NCBI GenBank assembly: GCA_039621445.1
Contig: CP154956.1
Coordinates: 20,301,295-20,365,294, forward strand
DNA: 64,000 nucleotides
Direction of reading: 5' to 3'
Source: Euglena gracilis
Taxonomy: Eukaryota; Euglenida; Euglenophyceae; Euglenales
The first letter of the stretch is position 1. The number at the start of each line of letters is the position of its first letter. A model generated the notes under the pieces. The model worked only from the letters and a program-made list of their open reading frames with translations, was not told where the DNA came from and did not search any database. A program made the position numbers and the translations under genes. Positions 1-58,960 of the stretch are shown piece by piece.

Positions 1-948
1 TGTGGGCCTCGCTGGCGTCGTCCTCGAACTCGGGCAGCACGTTGACGGGGCGGCAGGCGGCGGGGGACCGGGCGCAATAGATGTCCCCCCCAGCGGCAGG
101 TGTTGGGCAACCCCACAGCACCAGAGGCCGACCCAACCGCTCTCCAAAAGCGTATGAGCTCCGACTTCCAAAAAAAGGCACCAATGATTTTTGCATCAAA
201 CTTTGCATGAGCACTGCATGATCCATCACCGATGCCATGCCGATCACCGATTCGTGGTTCCTCCTCTGTGCTTCTCCCTTCAGAAGTATGCCCAAGAACA
301 ACTCAGCAGCGGCAGACATTGCATCCTGTTGGCCATCCTGGGAAATCGCACAGGTCCAACGACCTGTGCTCTTTGCCCTGACGGGGAGGGTTGGGCACCG
401 GGGCCCGACCAGAGGGTCGGCTTTCAGACCACTGGTCCAAACGAATGCGCAGGCTGGCCAAACCTCCGAAAAGGTGTCCTTTTAGACATAGAGGGGGGGG
501 GGGCCGTTGGACAGGGAGCGCTGTCAAACTGCGGCTGGGCAGACAGCAGACGCAGCATGAGCACCATGAGGGGGATGGCGAGCAGCAGCAGCGCGGTGTA
601 CAGCACGCCGCGGGCAGCGCCGGACGGAAAGGGGTGGGGTTGCTCGACACCCCCCCCCCCCCCCCCCCGAAGAGGGGGGGGGGGGGGGCTTGCGGGACCC
701 ACCCCCCACAGCCCCCCCCCCCGCAACGAAGGAAAATTCGACCTCAACATTGGCGCGAGAAGGGGGATTTGGACCCCCTTCTGAGCCCACCCCCACCCAC
801 CGACAGGGTGTCCGGCAGTCCCGGCCAGCCCTGGCCGCGGGGGCTGAAGGACGGGCCGGACCGGCGGCCTGCGGGGCGCATGGCGGGGCGGCCACAGCAT
901 ATGGGGAGGCGCAGGGCTCACATAGCGGGCGATGGCGGCGTCCTCGGG
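1..948 (-). CDS. Partial gene, single-pass membrane protein, function unknown
   Basis: Three exons on the minus strand, running off the left edge. Exon 922-948 is a 27-nt microexon with canonical borders (CAG before, GTGAGC after) reading PEDAAIARY. Exon 541-609 follows a CTG at -8 and ends three bases before a CAG (+4); it reads GVLYTALLLLAIPLMVLMLR and then LLS, a clear transmembrane helix. The phases (0/0) agree. Exon 1 to about 88 reads DIYCARSPAACRP then VNVLPEFEDDASEAH, with two cysteines and an acidic tail, and continues outside the window; its acceptor is not resolved. It lies about 1 kb downstream of the POLR3F stop on the same strand. I do not recognise the family. The coding assignment rests on third-position G/C bias, the hydrophobic helix and border signals; exons further upstream were not found. 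Confidence 0.5.
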
Positions 949-1315
949 CTGGGGGGGGGGAGGCTGGGCTGCCCTGCCCAGGGCAGGGGAAAGCAACGGG
1001 CCGAGGCCAACCACAGCCGATGCGCAGCAAAATGCATGAAAACAAAATTTGGTATTCATTCTGGCGCATTTATTTTGCTCTAAAAAAGCTGTACAGTGTG
1101 TTAATGATCCGCGGTATTGAGCCGTGAAACTCTTCGGAATGTACTGAATGCGGCCAACAACAGAGGAAAAGAGAAAGAGAGGAAATTTGCCAACGTGGGA
1201 GGTGGCAGTGGCAGTGGATGAGATATTTGGATACTGCAAATCATACACTTGTGGGATATTTATTCCCGTCTCATTCTGAAGATTGCTCCTGTTGATCTGC
1301 ATGACTCCTCCCAAA

Positions 1316-1372
<57 letters not shown>

Positions 1373-1430
1373 TTGTGCGTGTGTGTATATCTATATATAT
1401 ATACATACATATATACATATATATTTACGC
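1316..1430. repeat. (TA)n/(GT)n microsatellite
   Basis: Mixed TA and GT dinucleotide tract between the partial membrane-protein gene and the POLR3F stop codon. The rest of 949-1921 shows no exon that I can support. Confidence 0.9.
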
Positions 1431-1921
1431 CCAGAGTCATTGTTCAACAAATCGTTGTCCTTTTGCAACAACCATGGATTGGAAACCAGCAACCTGACTT
1501 GAGAACGTTGTTGAACCCTAGAAGGAACTCCAGCAGACACCTCCCCCTTGCTTCAGCAACAGAAACTTTCCGTATGGACTGGTGGGGCGAAAAAAAATTG
1601 CTGACATCAAAAAGAAACAAATGAAATTTGAAGAAAAAAAAACTCGGTGATACACAACTATGTGTTGTAGTCTGATAAACGTTTTCTGAGGGGAGAAATT
1701 CTTGCAAAGAGCCTTTTTAGGCCCCCGAGAAGCTGGAGGTGGAGAGGAGCCTGGATGACCCTCAGTTTGGCGTTCCCCATCCTTCCGCATCGCATTGACG
1801 ACATCGGGGGATGGATCGGGAAACGCCTGCCAATGGATACGGCCCAGTGGGCGGCAGGGAGCCGATGCCCCATCACAGTGCCTGTTGGGCGGGGAGGAGG
1901 GAGGGGGTCAGGGGGCGGTCC

Positions 1922-7380
<5,459 letters not shown>

Positions 7381-9615
7381 CGGCGGCCGGGGGTGGCTCA
7401 GCGTTGGTCACACGTACGGCACGAACTAGGGTGAGCCCCCCCCCCCAGCGTTGCTGAAAAGCCGCCCGACCGCACTTACCTCCCCCCCATCGACCACAAA
7501 TATTCATCTCCGACCGGGGTTGGGGGGGGTCGTTAGACAGGGGGGGGGGTGCCCAGGTAGGCAAAAAAAGGCCGAAGATGGAGGGGGGGGGGGGCTGGTT
7601 TTGGCAATTTTGTCCGTTTTTTTTTGGGGCCATTTCTGGCCATTTTTGGCTGTTTTGGCCATTTTGGGCCAACTTTAACAACTCTCGGCCGCAATCTAAC
7701 TCGTTTACATCAATTCCTGTAACTATGGGTAATTAGCAATCATTTTGGGGGCCATTGAATGATTGTCCTCCTGGCAAATTATATAAAAAAATCCGTGAAA
7801 CAAGCAAATGCAAAAAAAAGTGAAATTCAATCACGCAAATTTTCCCACATTTATTCCACCAACATCGTACACAGAAAGGTTGTATCTGGGGGGTCTTTGG
7901 ACAAGCAGGGTTGAAGGGGGGGCGGAGGCAGGACCAGCTCCATGTGAACTGATTTCATCAGCCTTTTCTTGCCCACCGACAGGGTTATTCACACTTTTTT
8001 CAACAAAAAAATACAAAAACATGGTTTTGAAATTTTGGGGACACAGTGATATGGAATTTCTTGGTCCAGAAAGTAAATAATGACAAAAAAAATTGACAGA
8101 AAAGTTTAGTCACAAGGAAAATCCGGTCCAAATGTGTTATTCTCTGAATCAGAATCAGGGGAAAACACAAACATGACCAAAAATGGCCAATTTTGCCAAA
8201 ACTTTGCCAAAATCGGGAGAAAATGCAAACGGATGCAATAAACAGCACACTTTCTTGGGAAACACTCATGGAATGGCCTTCATTCCTCCAGGTCATGTGG
8301 AAAATGAGGGAAAGGAAAAACTGCAGGACGAAAAAATATGGAAAAATTGCGAAAAAGTTGCGGAAATTGCAGGGTATTCTTGAGTTTGAAAGAGTTGCCC
8401 AAATAATGTACCCCCCTGGCCCCCGACTTCAGCTGCCCAAATAATATAGCCCCGGGGTGTATTACTTGGGGGGGGGGGTACAAAATGTAGTCTCTGCACT
8501 TTGTTGGGAAAGCGGTACCAGAAAAGAGGGGGGAGGGAGGATGTTACGCATCGTTGAGGGGTCAAAAAAGGCAAAATGGAAGGCACCTGCATCCAGAAAC
8601 ACACAAAAAACACACAGGAACTTTGGTCGATTTTTTCCTCTGCCAAGAACTGGAATGCTGAATTTTCTTGAAAACCTCGCGCAAATACAATGGCAAAAGC
8701 TCATGCCAGTCAAATTGCCTAAGTGGAAGAGGCTGCAAATGAAGAGGCTGGACCTCGTCCCCCCCCCACAAAAAAAAACAGTGACACCCCTAGAAGTTTG
8801 TTTTGCAGCTGGTCAGACATGATCAAAATTGTATAAAAAAAAACAAAACAATTGCACAAACGTTGACTCCTGTTGCCTAATACCTTTCTTGGCCATAACC
8901 TTTGACAAATCTTTGCCCAAAAAAACACCCGAAATGGCATTTTTGGGCCGGTTTTTTTAGGGCAAAAGTTCGTCCCGGCACTTGGCATCGTGCCAGAATT
9001 TTGGCCAACCTCCGAAAAGGTTCTCTTACCGAGGGGGAGTGGGGTTGTTGGATATACGGGGACGTTGGACACGGGGGGGGGGGGGTGAGCACCTTCGACG
9101 ATGAATGGGAATGCGCGGCAATGCCACAATTGTTTGGAAATTGTGAGACATTCTTGGTCATTTGGCCACTTTTGGCCACTTTTGCCATTTTTTTCCCTTT
9201 TGTGGCCAGTTTTGGCGAAAGCTTGTTTTAGCCACTTTTAGACATTCTGGACATCTCGGCCACGTTTGGTGAGAATTGGCCATTTCTGGCCAGTCCTTTT
9301 TGGGCGAGTTTCAGCAAACTTTAGGCAGCTCAGGCCGTTCAGCTCTGGCCGTTTTGTCGCAATCTTGCACAGCGCATGTCTAGATGCTTTTTGAAATTTG
9401 GAAATTTATGTAAATTTCAGCCACTTTGAGAAATTTGTACCCATTTTCGGGTGCTATCGGCAGCAAAATAATCCCCGATATTTCTGAGACCAACCATATT
9501 GATCCAAAGAAAAAATCGCGTCTGACCAGGGGGTGGTCGTTGGACAAGCCTGGTGGCCGGACAGGGGGGCAAGAACACTCCCTGAGAAGTGTCGCGGGTT
9601 CCCATTTGTCCTGCG

Positions 9616-10050
<435 letters not shown>

Positions 10051-10965
10051 TGCGTGCATGCGTGCCACCCCCCCCAAAAAAAACGGCCGCCCTCGGACCC
10101 CCCAAGCTGCCAGCCAAGCGGGCCTCCCAGCCACCCCCCGGGGCTGCAGGATGCGCTGCTGCAGCTGCTGCACTGCTGGGCTGGGCGGCGCCGGGGGCGG
10201 CGCTGGCGCGCCGGCCTTCGGCGGCATCGCGGGACGGCCCGCGGGGCCCCCGGCCGGACGGAGCTGCGGCGGGGCGGAGAGTGGCGGGTGGACCCGGTCC
10301 CGGAGGACGCAACAGAGAGAGGGGGTTCCCCCCCCCAAAAATCCCTGCTGGCCAAGCGTACTGACTCCAATCCAAGTTTGCTGTGGTGCTCCTGTTGCTG
10401 CTGTTGCTTCCGCCGTCGTTGCAGTTGATGATGATGGTGTTGTATTGTTGAACGGTTGGCAATACAATTTGATTCCTGGTGAGCCAATGGATTGGTGTCC
10501 CCAAGGGTGGCTCTGAAAAATACGCGATTGTGTTGTTGCCTTCATATGACATCATCGCAGGAGATGCAATGGAACACCGCAGAGATGGCCAGCAAACAAC
10601 AAATGTGTTCATTGTTTCTGTTGAGAAATGTTTAAAAATGAAATGAATGGTCATTCGAAAAATCATATTTTTGAACTCAGAGTATCAATCGACCTTAGGT
10701 ACAAGATCCAACACCATGCATTTTTTTATGTGCATTCTCTCACACAGAGAATCAGGAAAAAAACGTTCACCGTCCATCGTTTCCATTTGTCGATTTTTTC
10801 AAGAGTCTAGTTGGCTGGGATGGCTTTTGGATGCAGTGTGATTCTTCAGAAATTACGAAATCGCCTTTGCTTCTTTGTAGTAAAAAAAAAAAGATAAAGC
10901 CCTACTGCTAAGGACTGAGGAAGGAAATACCATTGATAATTGCGACCAAGGACTTAGGATAAGGA

Positions 10966-11030
10966 ACTGCTGCTGCAGCAGCAGCAGCTGCTGCTGCTGC
11001 TGCTGCAGCAGCAGCTGCTGCTGCTGCTGC
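10966..11030. repeat. (CTG)n/(CAG)n trinucleotide tract
   Basis: Alternating GCTGCT and GCAGCA runs that are self-complementary and can form hairpins. It is followed by a C-run and a copy of the GTCCAACGACC repeat. Confidence 0.9.
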
Positions 11031-11689
11031 TACCCCCCCCCCAATGTCCAACGACCAGTAACCTCTGTCCACTGACCGGGGGGGGGGGTTGTTGGTTGGA
11101 CGGGTTGTGAACAAAAAGGTGTGATCCGACCAGGGAGATCAAAAAAAAAGTCGGCGGGTACCCGGGACCCCCCCAAAAAGGCCAAGATTTTTAGGCAATT
11201 TCGACAAGTCTTTTTTGTCCGAAAAGTGCCAGAAATAGCATTCCGGCCAGTTTTTGGCCTTCACATCACGCCAAAAGTTTGGCCAAGGTGTCCTCCGACC
11301 GGGGGGGGGTCGTTGGACATAGGGGGGGGGGAGGGCAAAGGACCTACTTGGACCTACAGCCCCACACCCCACCCGCGTAGTTGGTGGCAACATCCCAACA
11401 ACAAGGGAGTACAAACCCAGATGGCGACTTGCCAGAGAGGAAAATGGTAGCCTCAAACGATGGAAAGTGAAAACCCTTTCGACCAAAATTGGACCCGACA
11501 AATTTCAATATCAATTTCCGAAAATGACAAATCAGTGGTGTGCGGGTGAAATCGATGTGAAACAAAGGTTGAGAAAATTTGTGTTGCAATCAGGAGAGGC
11601 TGGGACCCCTGCCGTTTTTGGGGAGCTTGCAACCAAATGAAGCCAACGGATCAACTCCCAGCGTTGCCGGGGAGGGTGGCGGGGGACGT

Positions 11690-11772
11690 CTCGCCGGGTG
11701 CCTCGGCCCCCAGCCACGCAGAAGGAAGAGGGCGGTGTGGGCGAGGTAACGGTTCAGCAGCCCTGCTGCAGG
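11690..11772 (-). CDS. Possible exon, unassigned
   Basis: GC-rich minus-strand block reading GLLNRYLAHTALFLLRGWG then PRHPARR. A CTGCAGCAG just upstream could mark a border. It lies below the Stealth stop codon, so it would belong to another gene or to an alternative 3' end. No family was recognised and the frame may be wrong. Confidence 0.2.
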
Positions 11773-12284
11773 GGAGGGAGGAGAGGAGTGACTGGCATTT
11801 GGGCAACGGCGACGGAGCACTGGCGGGAAATGGAAAGGGCTTTCCCCGCGACCGCTGCTCAAAGGTGCCAATGGCAACGCTTCAAGGTGGTTGGTCGGGG
11901 GGGGGGGGTGGTTGCAATTTAAGTGTGAATTGCAAAATTGTAGATTGTGAATTATGAATTGTAAATAGTGTGAATTGTGCATTGTGCATTGTGAATTGGG
12001 AATTGCAAAAGTTGTTGTGAATTGCAAATTGTAAATGTTAATTTGTAAATTGTGAATGTCAATTGTCCACTTCAACTTCGGGGGAAAGAGGGAATGGTCA
12101 GGCGAACAACATGTCTGCTCAGCGTTGGCCGGAAAGCAAGGCTTGGCGTTAAGGTGGACGTGGGGAATCGGGGTGGGGGCAAGGCATCCAGTGTGGCAGG
12201 CGGCACACCCGAAAGCCCTCCCACACTGCGGCGGGCTCCGTCACCCTGGGGGTGGGCCACTCCGGCGGCAGCCGGGCAGCATCG

Positions 12285-25237
<12,953 letters not shown>

Positions 25238-25886
25238 CCGCCCTGCCGGCGGCCGGGGGAGGGGAGGGGAGGGGCGGGGGGCGGCGGCCCTGTGGGGGAG
25301 ATGGGCAAGCCGGCGAAACACCCGCCGCACCGACTGTTGTGCTGTGCACGGTTCAACTGCTGAAAAAGTTTGATGGGTTCTGCGGCGGGATTGCCAGAGC
25401 CCACTCTGTGCCACCTGACCCACCTCCGACCTACACACCTGACCTACCCCCCAGTCGATGAAACCAAACAGGTGGCAACCAAATAGCCATGCGTCCAGTT
25501 GCTAGGCAGGAGATGATTGGGGGCATGGCAGTATGGTTTTGTCAGGGAAACAGCTCTCTTTATTTGTTGAGTCATTTAGGCGGATGGCAACCACCCGAAA
25601 GCACCACCCATGATTTTTTGTTGGTTTCGCAGATGGATTGCAATAAGAGGAAATCATGGAGATGCACCAAAAGGAGGTAAGGAGGATGCATTACTCCATT
25701 GCATTACTCCGCACCATCGTTTACCAATCGCATTTTAACAGCGGTGCAAGGCGCGGGGGAAGACGGGGAAGCGCCCGATGCTCAGAAGTGTGGTGTTTGC
25801 AACAAGAGGGAGGAAGCCCGAATCGGGGGCCAACTCGGCCAGTGGGCTGTGGAAGGGGCGGTGTGTCACGGTGGGTGGCGGCGGGG

Positions 25887-26344
25887 TCAGAAACGCCGCG
25901 GGGGGCCAGGGGCGGAGGTCCGGTACCTCTGTGCCATGGCGCCAAAGAGGTGCTGCATCGCGGGCGGCGGAGGACGGGGGCCCAAAGGGTGAGGCCCCAA
26001 TCGTGCCGCAGCGGGATTCGGGGGCATCTGGGGCTGCTGCTGGTGGTGCGGCGCGTGGTCGTATTGGTTGGGGTGGTGGTGGGGCTCGTGGCGCGGTGGG
26101 GGCGGCTGCAGCTGCTGGCGCTGATGTTGGTACTGAGGGCTGGGAGGGCCGTGGGCTGAGTACGGTGGGGGAGGTGGCTCTTGGGGAAAATGCCCGTGGG
26201 GGTGTTGCTGGGAATGGGGGGGATGCGGCTGTGGGTGTGGGTGGGGTGGGTGGTGATGGTGGTGGTGGTGGTGGTGGTGGTGGTGGTGATGGGGTTGGGA
26301 GAAATGGGAAGGGGACGGGGGCTGAGCGCCGTAGTGTTGGGGGC
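25887..26344 (-). CDS. C-terminal exon of a His/Pro/Gln-rich protein
   Basis: This 458-bp minus-strand exon is open in only one compositionally sensible frame. It starts after CTG-AGCTC (a -8 CTG mark) and ends at TGA (25889-25887). The product has PQHYGAQPPSPSHFSQP, a run of about 12 histidines, HSQQHPHGHFPQEPPPP, QYQHQRQQLQPPPPRHEP and the C-terminus RTSAPGPPRRF: 151 residues of low-complexity, probably disordered sequence. Other frames of the same DNA give Thr-, Gly- or Pro-rich strings with weaker codon bias. The gene must continue upstream (right); a Pro-rich block at 27110-27330 is a candidate. It lies 650 bp before the Stealth start on the same strand. Function is unknown; histidine-rich tails occur in transcription-related and metal-binding proteins, but nothing specific is visible. 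Confidence 0.5.
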
Positions 26345-27109
26345 GAGCTCAGGCCGTCCTGCACTGAACTGTACAACATCCATTCCCTGTAAGTTCCGTT
26401 TTTGTGCATTTTTGCGGATGCAAATTTGTGCAATGCACATTTACTTGCTCCGCAAAGCTCAACATAAATTGATCCCAGTTTATTTGTTGGCTGGCTGAAA
26501 AACTTCATGGCGACTCAAAGATGTTTTGGAACACAATCCAGGACCGGCACTTGACCAGCATTTTGTTGAATGCACAACCCTGGAACGAATGGCTCTGTTG
26601 ATCATTTGCTGCAAATCATATAAGCATAATCATCACCCCTCTCTGGGAGGACTTCAAAACATGTGCATTTTTCTTCTTCTCCCTCTTTGACAGCATTTTT
26701 CTCACTCAAATCATAGTAGCATCTCAATCACACAATCTAAATTTCAGAAATTGATTTGGCTTGGTATTCTGGCGATCCCCCATCTCATGAGCCCCCACCA
26801 TCCCCGCCAAAGTTGGGCGTATCGCCTGTCTGCCGTGCCAATACAATTTTTTTTGCCAACCCTTCCCCCCGGGGGTCACTCCACTTTTCAAAAAAATCAG
26901 TAAGTCACTATTTTTTGAGAAAACAGTGAGTCACTACCCCCCCCCCTCGGTTGGGTAATTTTCCCCGGCGACCTTCGGCGCCGGGGTCACTCAAACCACT
27001 TTTGCCCACCCCTGGCCAACCCCCCCCCAAGGGGGAGGGGGTTTGGGCCCAAAACCAGTCAGTCACTCTGAAAAAACCTGTCAGTCACCCCCGGGGTGGG
27101 GGGGGGGGT

Positions 27110-27330
27110 CGGCCAGTGCTTAAGCAATTGTCTGCCTCCAACCCACCACCCTCCAGGATGGGCTGTGGGGTCCGGTGGTCGTGGCACTGCTGGGGCTGTG
27201 GGAGGGCGGGGGGAGGGGGGGAGGCTGTTCCCCGGGAAGGGGCTGTGGAGGGGGCCCACCTGGAAGGGCGGCCGGGGGCAGCCCTCAGCCCCGCCCCACC
27301 CACCCAGTGCCGGGGCAAGCGCCGGACGCG
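27110..27330 (-). CDS. Possible Pro/Ser-rich exon
   Basis: GC-rich block. One minus frame reads GGPPPQPLPGEQPPPLPPPS then HSPSSATTTGPHSPSW, similar in style to the His/Pro-rich exon 0.8 kb downstream. Borders and frame are not resolved. Confidence 0.25.
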
Positions 27331-27878
27331 GGCAAATGAACGTGGCGGGACCATCCGAGGAACCGGGTTTGTGTTCGGATCAGGGTTTGAGGCAAATATT
27401 TCACACAGGATCCCGACAATAAAATCCTAACCCTAACGCAATCACACATCTCTTTGAGGATCATGGGGCGGTTGCTGGGCTAGCGCTAGAAATTCGGGCT
27501 GGCTGGCCAGCCCCCCCCCCCCGGGGGGGTGCTGGAGCCGGGCCGGGCTCGGCTGAAATCGGGCAAAATGCTTCAAAAATGACCTGAAAAACACAGTTTT
27601 GAAACCATCTGACAACCCCCCCCTAAAAAAACGTCCAAAAAACACCCAAAAAGCACCATTTTGGCCATTTCATAGTAGTATAATAGCAAATCCACAGTAA
27701 TAACAGCAATGTAACAGTAAAATAGTAAAATAGTAATATAATAGTAATACAGTAGGGGACATAAATAGTGGGACGCTCCGTCCGACATAAATAGTGGGAC
27801 ACCTGGAATTTTTTATTTGGGGGACAGACATTTTGTGAGCTGCGAAGTTGTTGAGGACCCGGATATAATCAAGGTGTT

Positions 27879-28233
27879 TCAGGTTGCCGCACATATAACG
27901 GTTGCCCCGCACCACCCAACGGATGGCGAAGGGCTGTGGGTGCGCCAATTAATAGCGCGGAGGCCTCCATGAGCCTCGAGCACAGCCGCAAGGCAGCTGG
28001 GCATCGATGCATACAAGGCACAAATTTCCGTCGGCATGATTTCAGAAAACACATGCTGCAGGGCTGCCCAGAGGCAAGATGGAGCCCCGTCCACTGATTA
28101 TGCAGTGCAACATCATGGCTGCGAGATGAGGGCGTGAAGATGCTGAACAACGGAGGGCAACGGGCCAGAGATGCTCAACCGGGTTGAGGTTGGGGCTCAT
28201 CGGGGGCCAGAAACAGACCTCATTTTCTCCCAT
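27879..28233 (-). pseudogene. Tc1/mariner transposase remnant, left arm
   Basis: Minus-strand fragments MSPNLNPVEHLWPV and SEIMPTEICALYASMPSC then LAAVLEAHGGLRA, separated by a frameshifted stretch. The PNLNPVEHLW motif holds the third catalytic acidic residue of Tc1 transposases. It lacks the N-terminal half and the first two catalytic aspartates. Confidence 0.8.
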
Positions 28234-28323
28234 GGTGGCAGGTCAGCGCTTCTCTTTCAGCGTCAACGTGCCAGGGGTGTTCGCTTTATGGATTGCATTG
28301 AGGAGTGACACATATTCTTGCAA

Positions 28324-28604
<281 letters not shown>

Positions 28605-28843
28605 TATGAGCGCATTTCTCTGGATGCCATTTCAAATATATCCGAGGCCCTGCACAGAATTTGAACGTTTGGAGGAAACCAACGAGTGAGTGGAAAACGT
28701 GGAAAAAAAAACCATCGAGGAAAAGAAGTGGGTTTCAAAGGGAGCCGCATCGAATAAGCTTCTTGGTCGATGCTGGACATACCTGGGCTAAATGAAGCAC
28801 AGGATTCCTTGGTTCCCCTTGGCGGGTCTGTTTCTGGTCCCCG

Positions 28844-29056
28844 ATGAGGCCCGACCTCAACCCGATTGAGCATCTGTGGCCGGTTGTCCTCCGCAAGATC
28901 GACGGCTGCGTGTTTGCGAACCAGAATGACCTCTGGGCAGCCCTGCAGCGTGCGTTTTCTGAAATCATGCCGACGGAAATTCTTGTCTTGTATGCATCGA
29001 TGCCCAGCCGCCTTGCGGCTGTGCTCGAGGCTCATGGAGGCCTCACGCGCTATTAA
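28844..29056 (+). pseudogene. Tc1/mariner transposase remnant, right arm
   Basis: Open fragment starting RPDLNPIEHLWPVVLRKIDG, then FANQNDLWAALQRAFSEI and a stop after HGGLTRY. It is the C-terminal part of a DDE transposase (PDLNPIEHLW) and better preserved than the left-arm copy. DNA-binding and first DDE residues are absent, so the element cannot encode its own enzyme. Confidence 0.85.
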
Positions 29057-29400
29057 TTGGCGCACCCACAGCCCTTCGCCATCCGTTGGGTGGTGCGGGG
29101 CAACCGTTATATGTGCGGCAACCTGAAACACCTTGATTATATCCGGGTCCTCAACAACTTCGCAGCTCACAAAAATGTCTGTCCCCCAAATAAAAAATTC
29201 AGGTGTCCCACTATTTATGTCTGACGGAGCGTCCCACTATTTATGTCCCCTACTGTAGTATTTTTTTTCTGGGAACCGGGTTGCGATCCCTAGGCAGGCA
29301 CCCCAGCCTTTTTTTTAATTGCCTTTCCAGTGCCAGCGTGGCCCCAGAATCCCCACAGACCATGTGAGGTCGAGCCTTGCCCCAGTCCAGGGCCGCGGGG

Positions 29401-57212
<27,812 letters not shown>

Positions 57213-57559
57213 TGCCAGCGGTGGGGTTTTGGCCTGTTTTGGCTATTTTCAGCGCAAGTGCCAAAAGCTTTTTTGGTGCTCCTCCTTTATATCGCACCCT
57301 GCTCCCCCCTCCCCCGACATCAGGCACAGGTTGAAAGTGACCAACCCCAGGGGGGAGAGGGGTCAGATTGCCCTGGGGTGCCTCTGCAGGCATGCACCAC
57401 CCCCCCCCCCCTGCCCCCCTGGGGGGTGGTGCCTGTCTAAATGTGGGCCACCTAGTGGCATCTCAGGCCCCCCGGCGCTTTCTGGGCCGGGTCATGTCTA
57501 CCCCCCCAGGTTGGATTAGGGTGCCCAGGAGTGCTCATCCACAAGATTTATTTAAGACC

Positions 57560-58030
57560 CCCCCAGGGATGGATGGGAAGGCTTCAGTTTTCAGGGTGGC
57601 GGTAGGGGGGGGATGTCCGGACCACACCTCCCTCCTGGGAGGTGAGGTGGTCGGGGGGCCTAGGGGGAACTCACCTCAGGGAGAAAGTTCCGGGGACCCA
57701 AATTCTCGGGGATTGATTTTGGGGTGGAGTTTAGGTGGGTCCGGACCCCCCTCCCACCTAGGGGGTCCAGACCGACCCCCTGGGGTACCCGAGACCACCC
57801 TAAAGGGTCAAAAATTTCCTTCCAGCGCTTTGCGCCGAGATTTTTTAGCATGATTGACAAAAAAATTTGACCAAAAGTGCCCACAATGACATTTTAACCG
57901 TTTTTGGGAGGCAAAGTTTTTTGTGTCTTCAGGCCAAAAATCAGACCGAACCATTGTTTTCGTGGGAGGGTGTCCCCTCAGTTAAATACCAGGGGGGGGT
58001 TCTGACCCACCCCCACTGCCCTTAGAATGA
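57560..58030. mobile_element. Diverged remnant of the same hAT-like family
   Basis: Keeps GGGGGTCCAGACCGACCCCC and GGCGCTTTGCGCCGA but lost the ends. A right-end fragment of the family is also at 63880-63977 (TCATATCGAACCCTG). Confidence 0.5.
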
Positions 58031-58087
58031 AACCTTGCAAAGCACACCTGTGGCTTCTGTGCTTCAAAATCTGGATTGGCGCATGCT

Positions 58088-58132
58088 GTTGGATGCCTCA
58101 CTCCCTCGCCTCTTTCCGGCCAGCATTCGATG
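58088..58132 (+). CDS. Possible further exon of the OTU gene
   Basis: Reads RMLLDASLPRLFPA in the phase left open by exon 57180-57212, with a CTG 9 bases upstream. Short and not supported by any family match. Confidence 0.25.
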
Positions 58133-58519
58133 CCCCATTCATGGCCGCCCCGTTGTTTGTATCAGTATGTTTCGCCGCTAACCCGCCTCTCCCTGCCTTT
58201 GCACGCCACCACCTCCCCAAGTCATGTGGGTGTGGGTTGTGTGGATGTTTGGCTTTCAGGGCGTTCCTCCGACTTAGCTTTGCGGGGACAATAATTGCCC
58301 GCCTGCGTGGATTTTCTGCAATTCTTTTTGGCTGCGAGGACCAACTCGGTCCCAAACTTTCTTGTGGTGGTGGATTACAGAACCCAGAGTACGCCTCCAC
58401 GGGCAGTTACTGTGTGTAACGTTCATCATTCCATTCCCTGAACCTTGTGTGACTTGAACCCCTTCTGTAAGATGGGTGGGGGGCAGGCACCCATGGCCAA
58501 CCAGGGCCGACCAGGTGCG

Positions 58520-58960
58520 TCCAGGGAGTGAGTGGCCAAAAGTTGCCAAAAGCAGTCAAAAGCAGTTAAAAGTGGCCAACAGTGGAAGCAGCCCGCAGTG
58601 AGCAAAAAGTGGACAAAAATTGCCAAAAGTGCCTCAAAAGAAGCCAAAAGCATCCAAAAGTGGCCAAAGCAGCGAAGTGCCTAAAATTGGCCAGAAGTGC
58701 AAAAGCAATCAAAAGTGGCCAAAAGCAAGCAAAAGTGGCCAAAAGAGTCCAAAAGAGACCAAAAGTGACCCAAAAAAAATGACCAAAAAGTCGAGGAAGG
58801 CACCTAAAGTGATCAAAAGTGACCAAGAGCATTCAAAAAGCAGAAAAAGTGGACAAAAGGGAAACAAAAGCAGTCGAAAGTGGCAAAAAAAGTTGAAAAA
58901 AAGTGCCCAAAAGCAGGAAAGCGGCCAAATGTTGGCAGTGGCAAGAAAGCAGTCAAAATG
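58520..58960. repeat. Degenerate GGCCAAAAGT repeat
   Basis: Array of CCAAAAGTG-like decamers. Similar short arrays lie near 56120-56220 and 62000-62110. Confidence 0.85.

Noticed and set aside
58027-58419. 130-residue open frame starting MKPCKAHLW
   Set aside because: No third-position bias and no recognisable domain; a short different frame inside it fits better as an exon.
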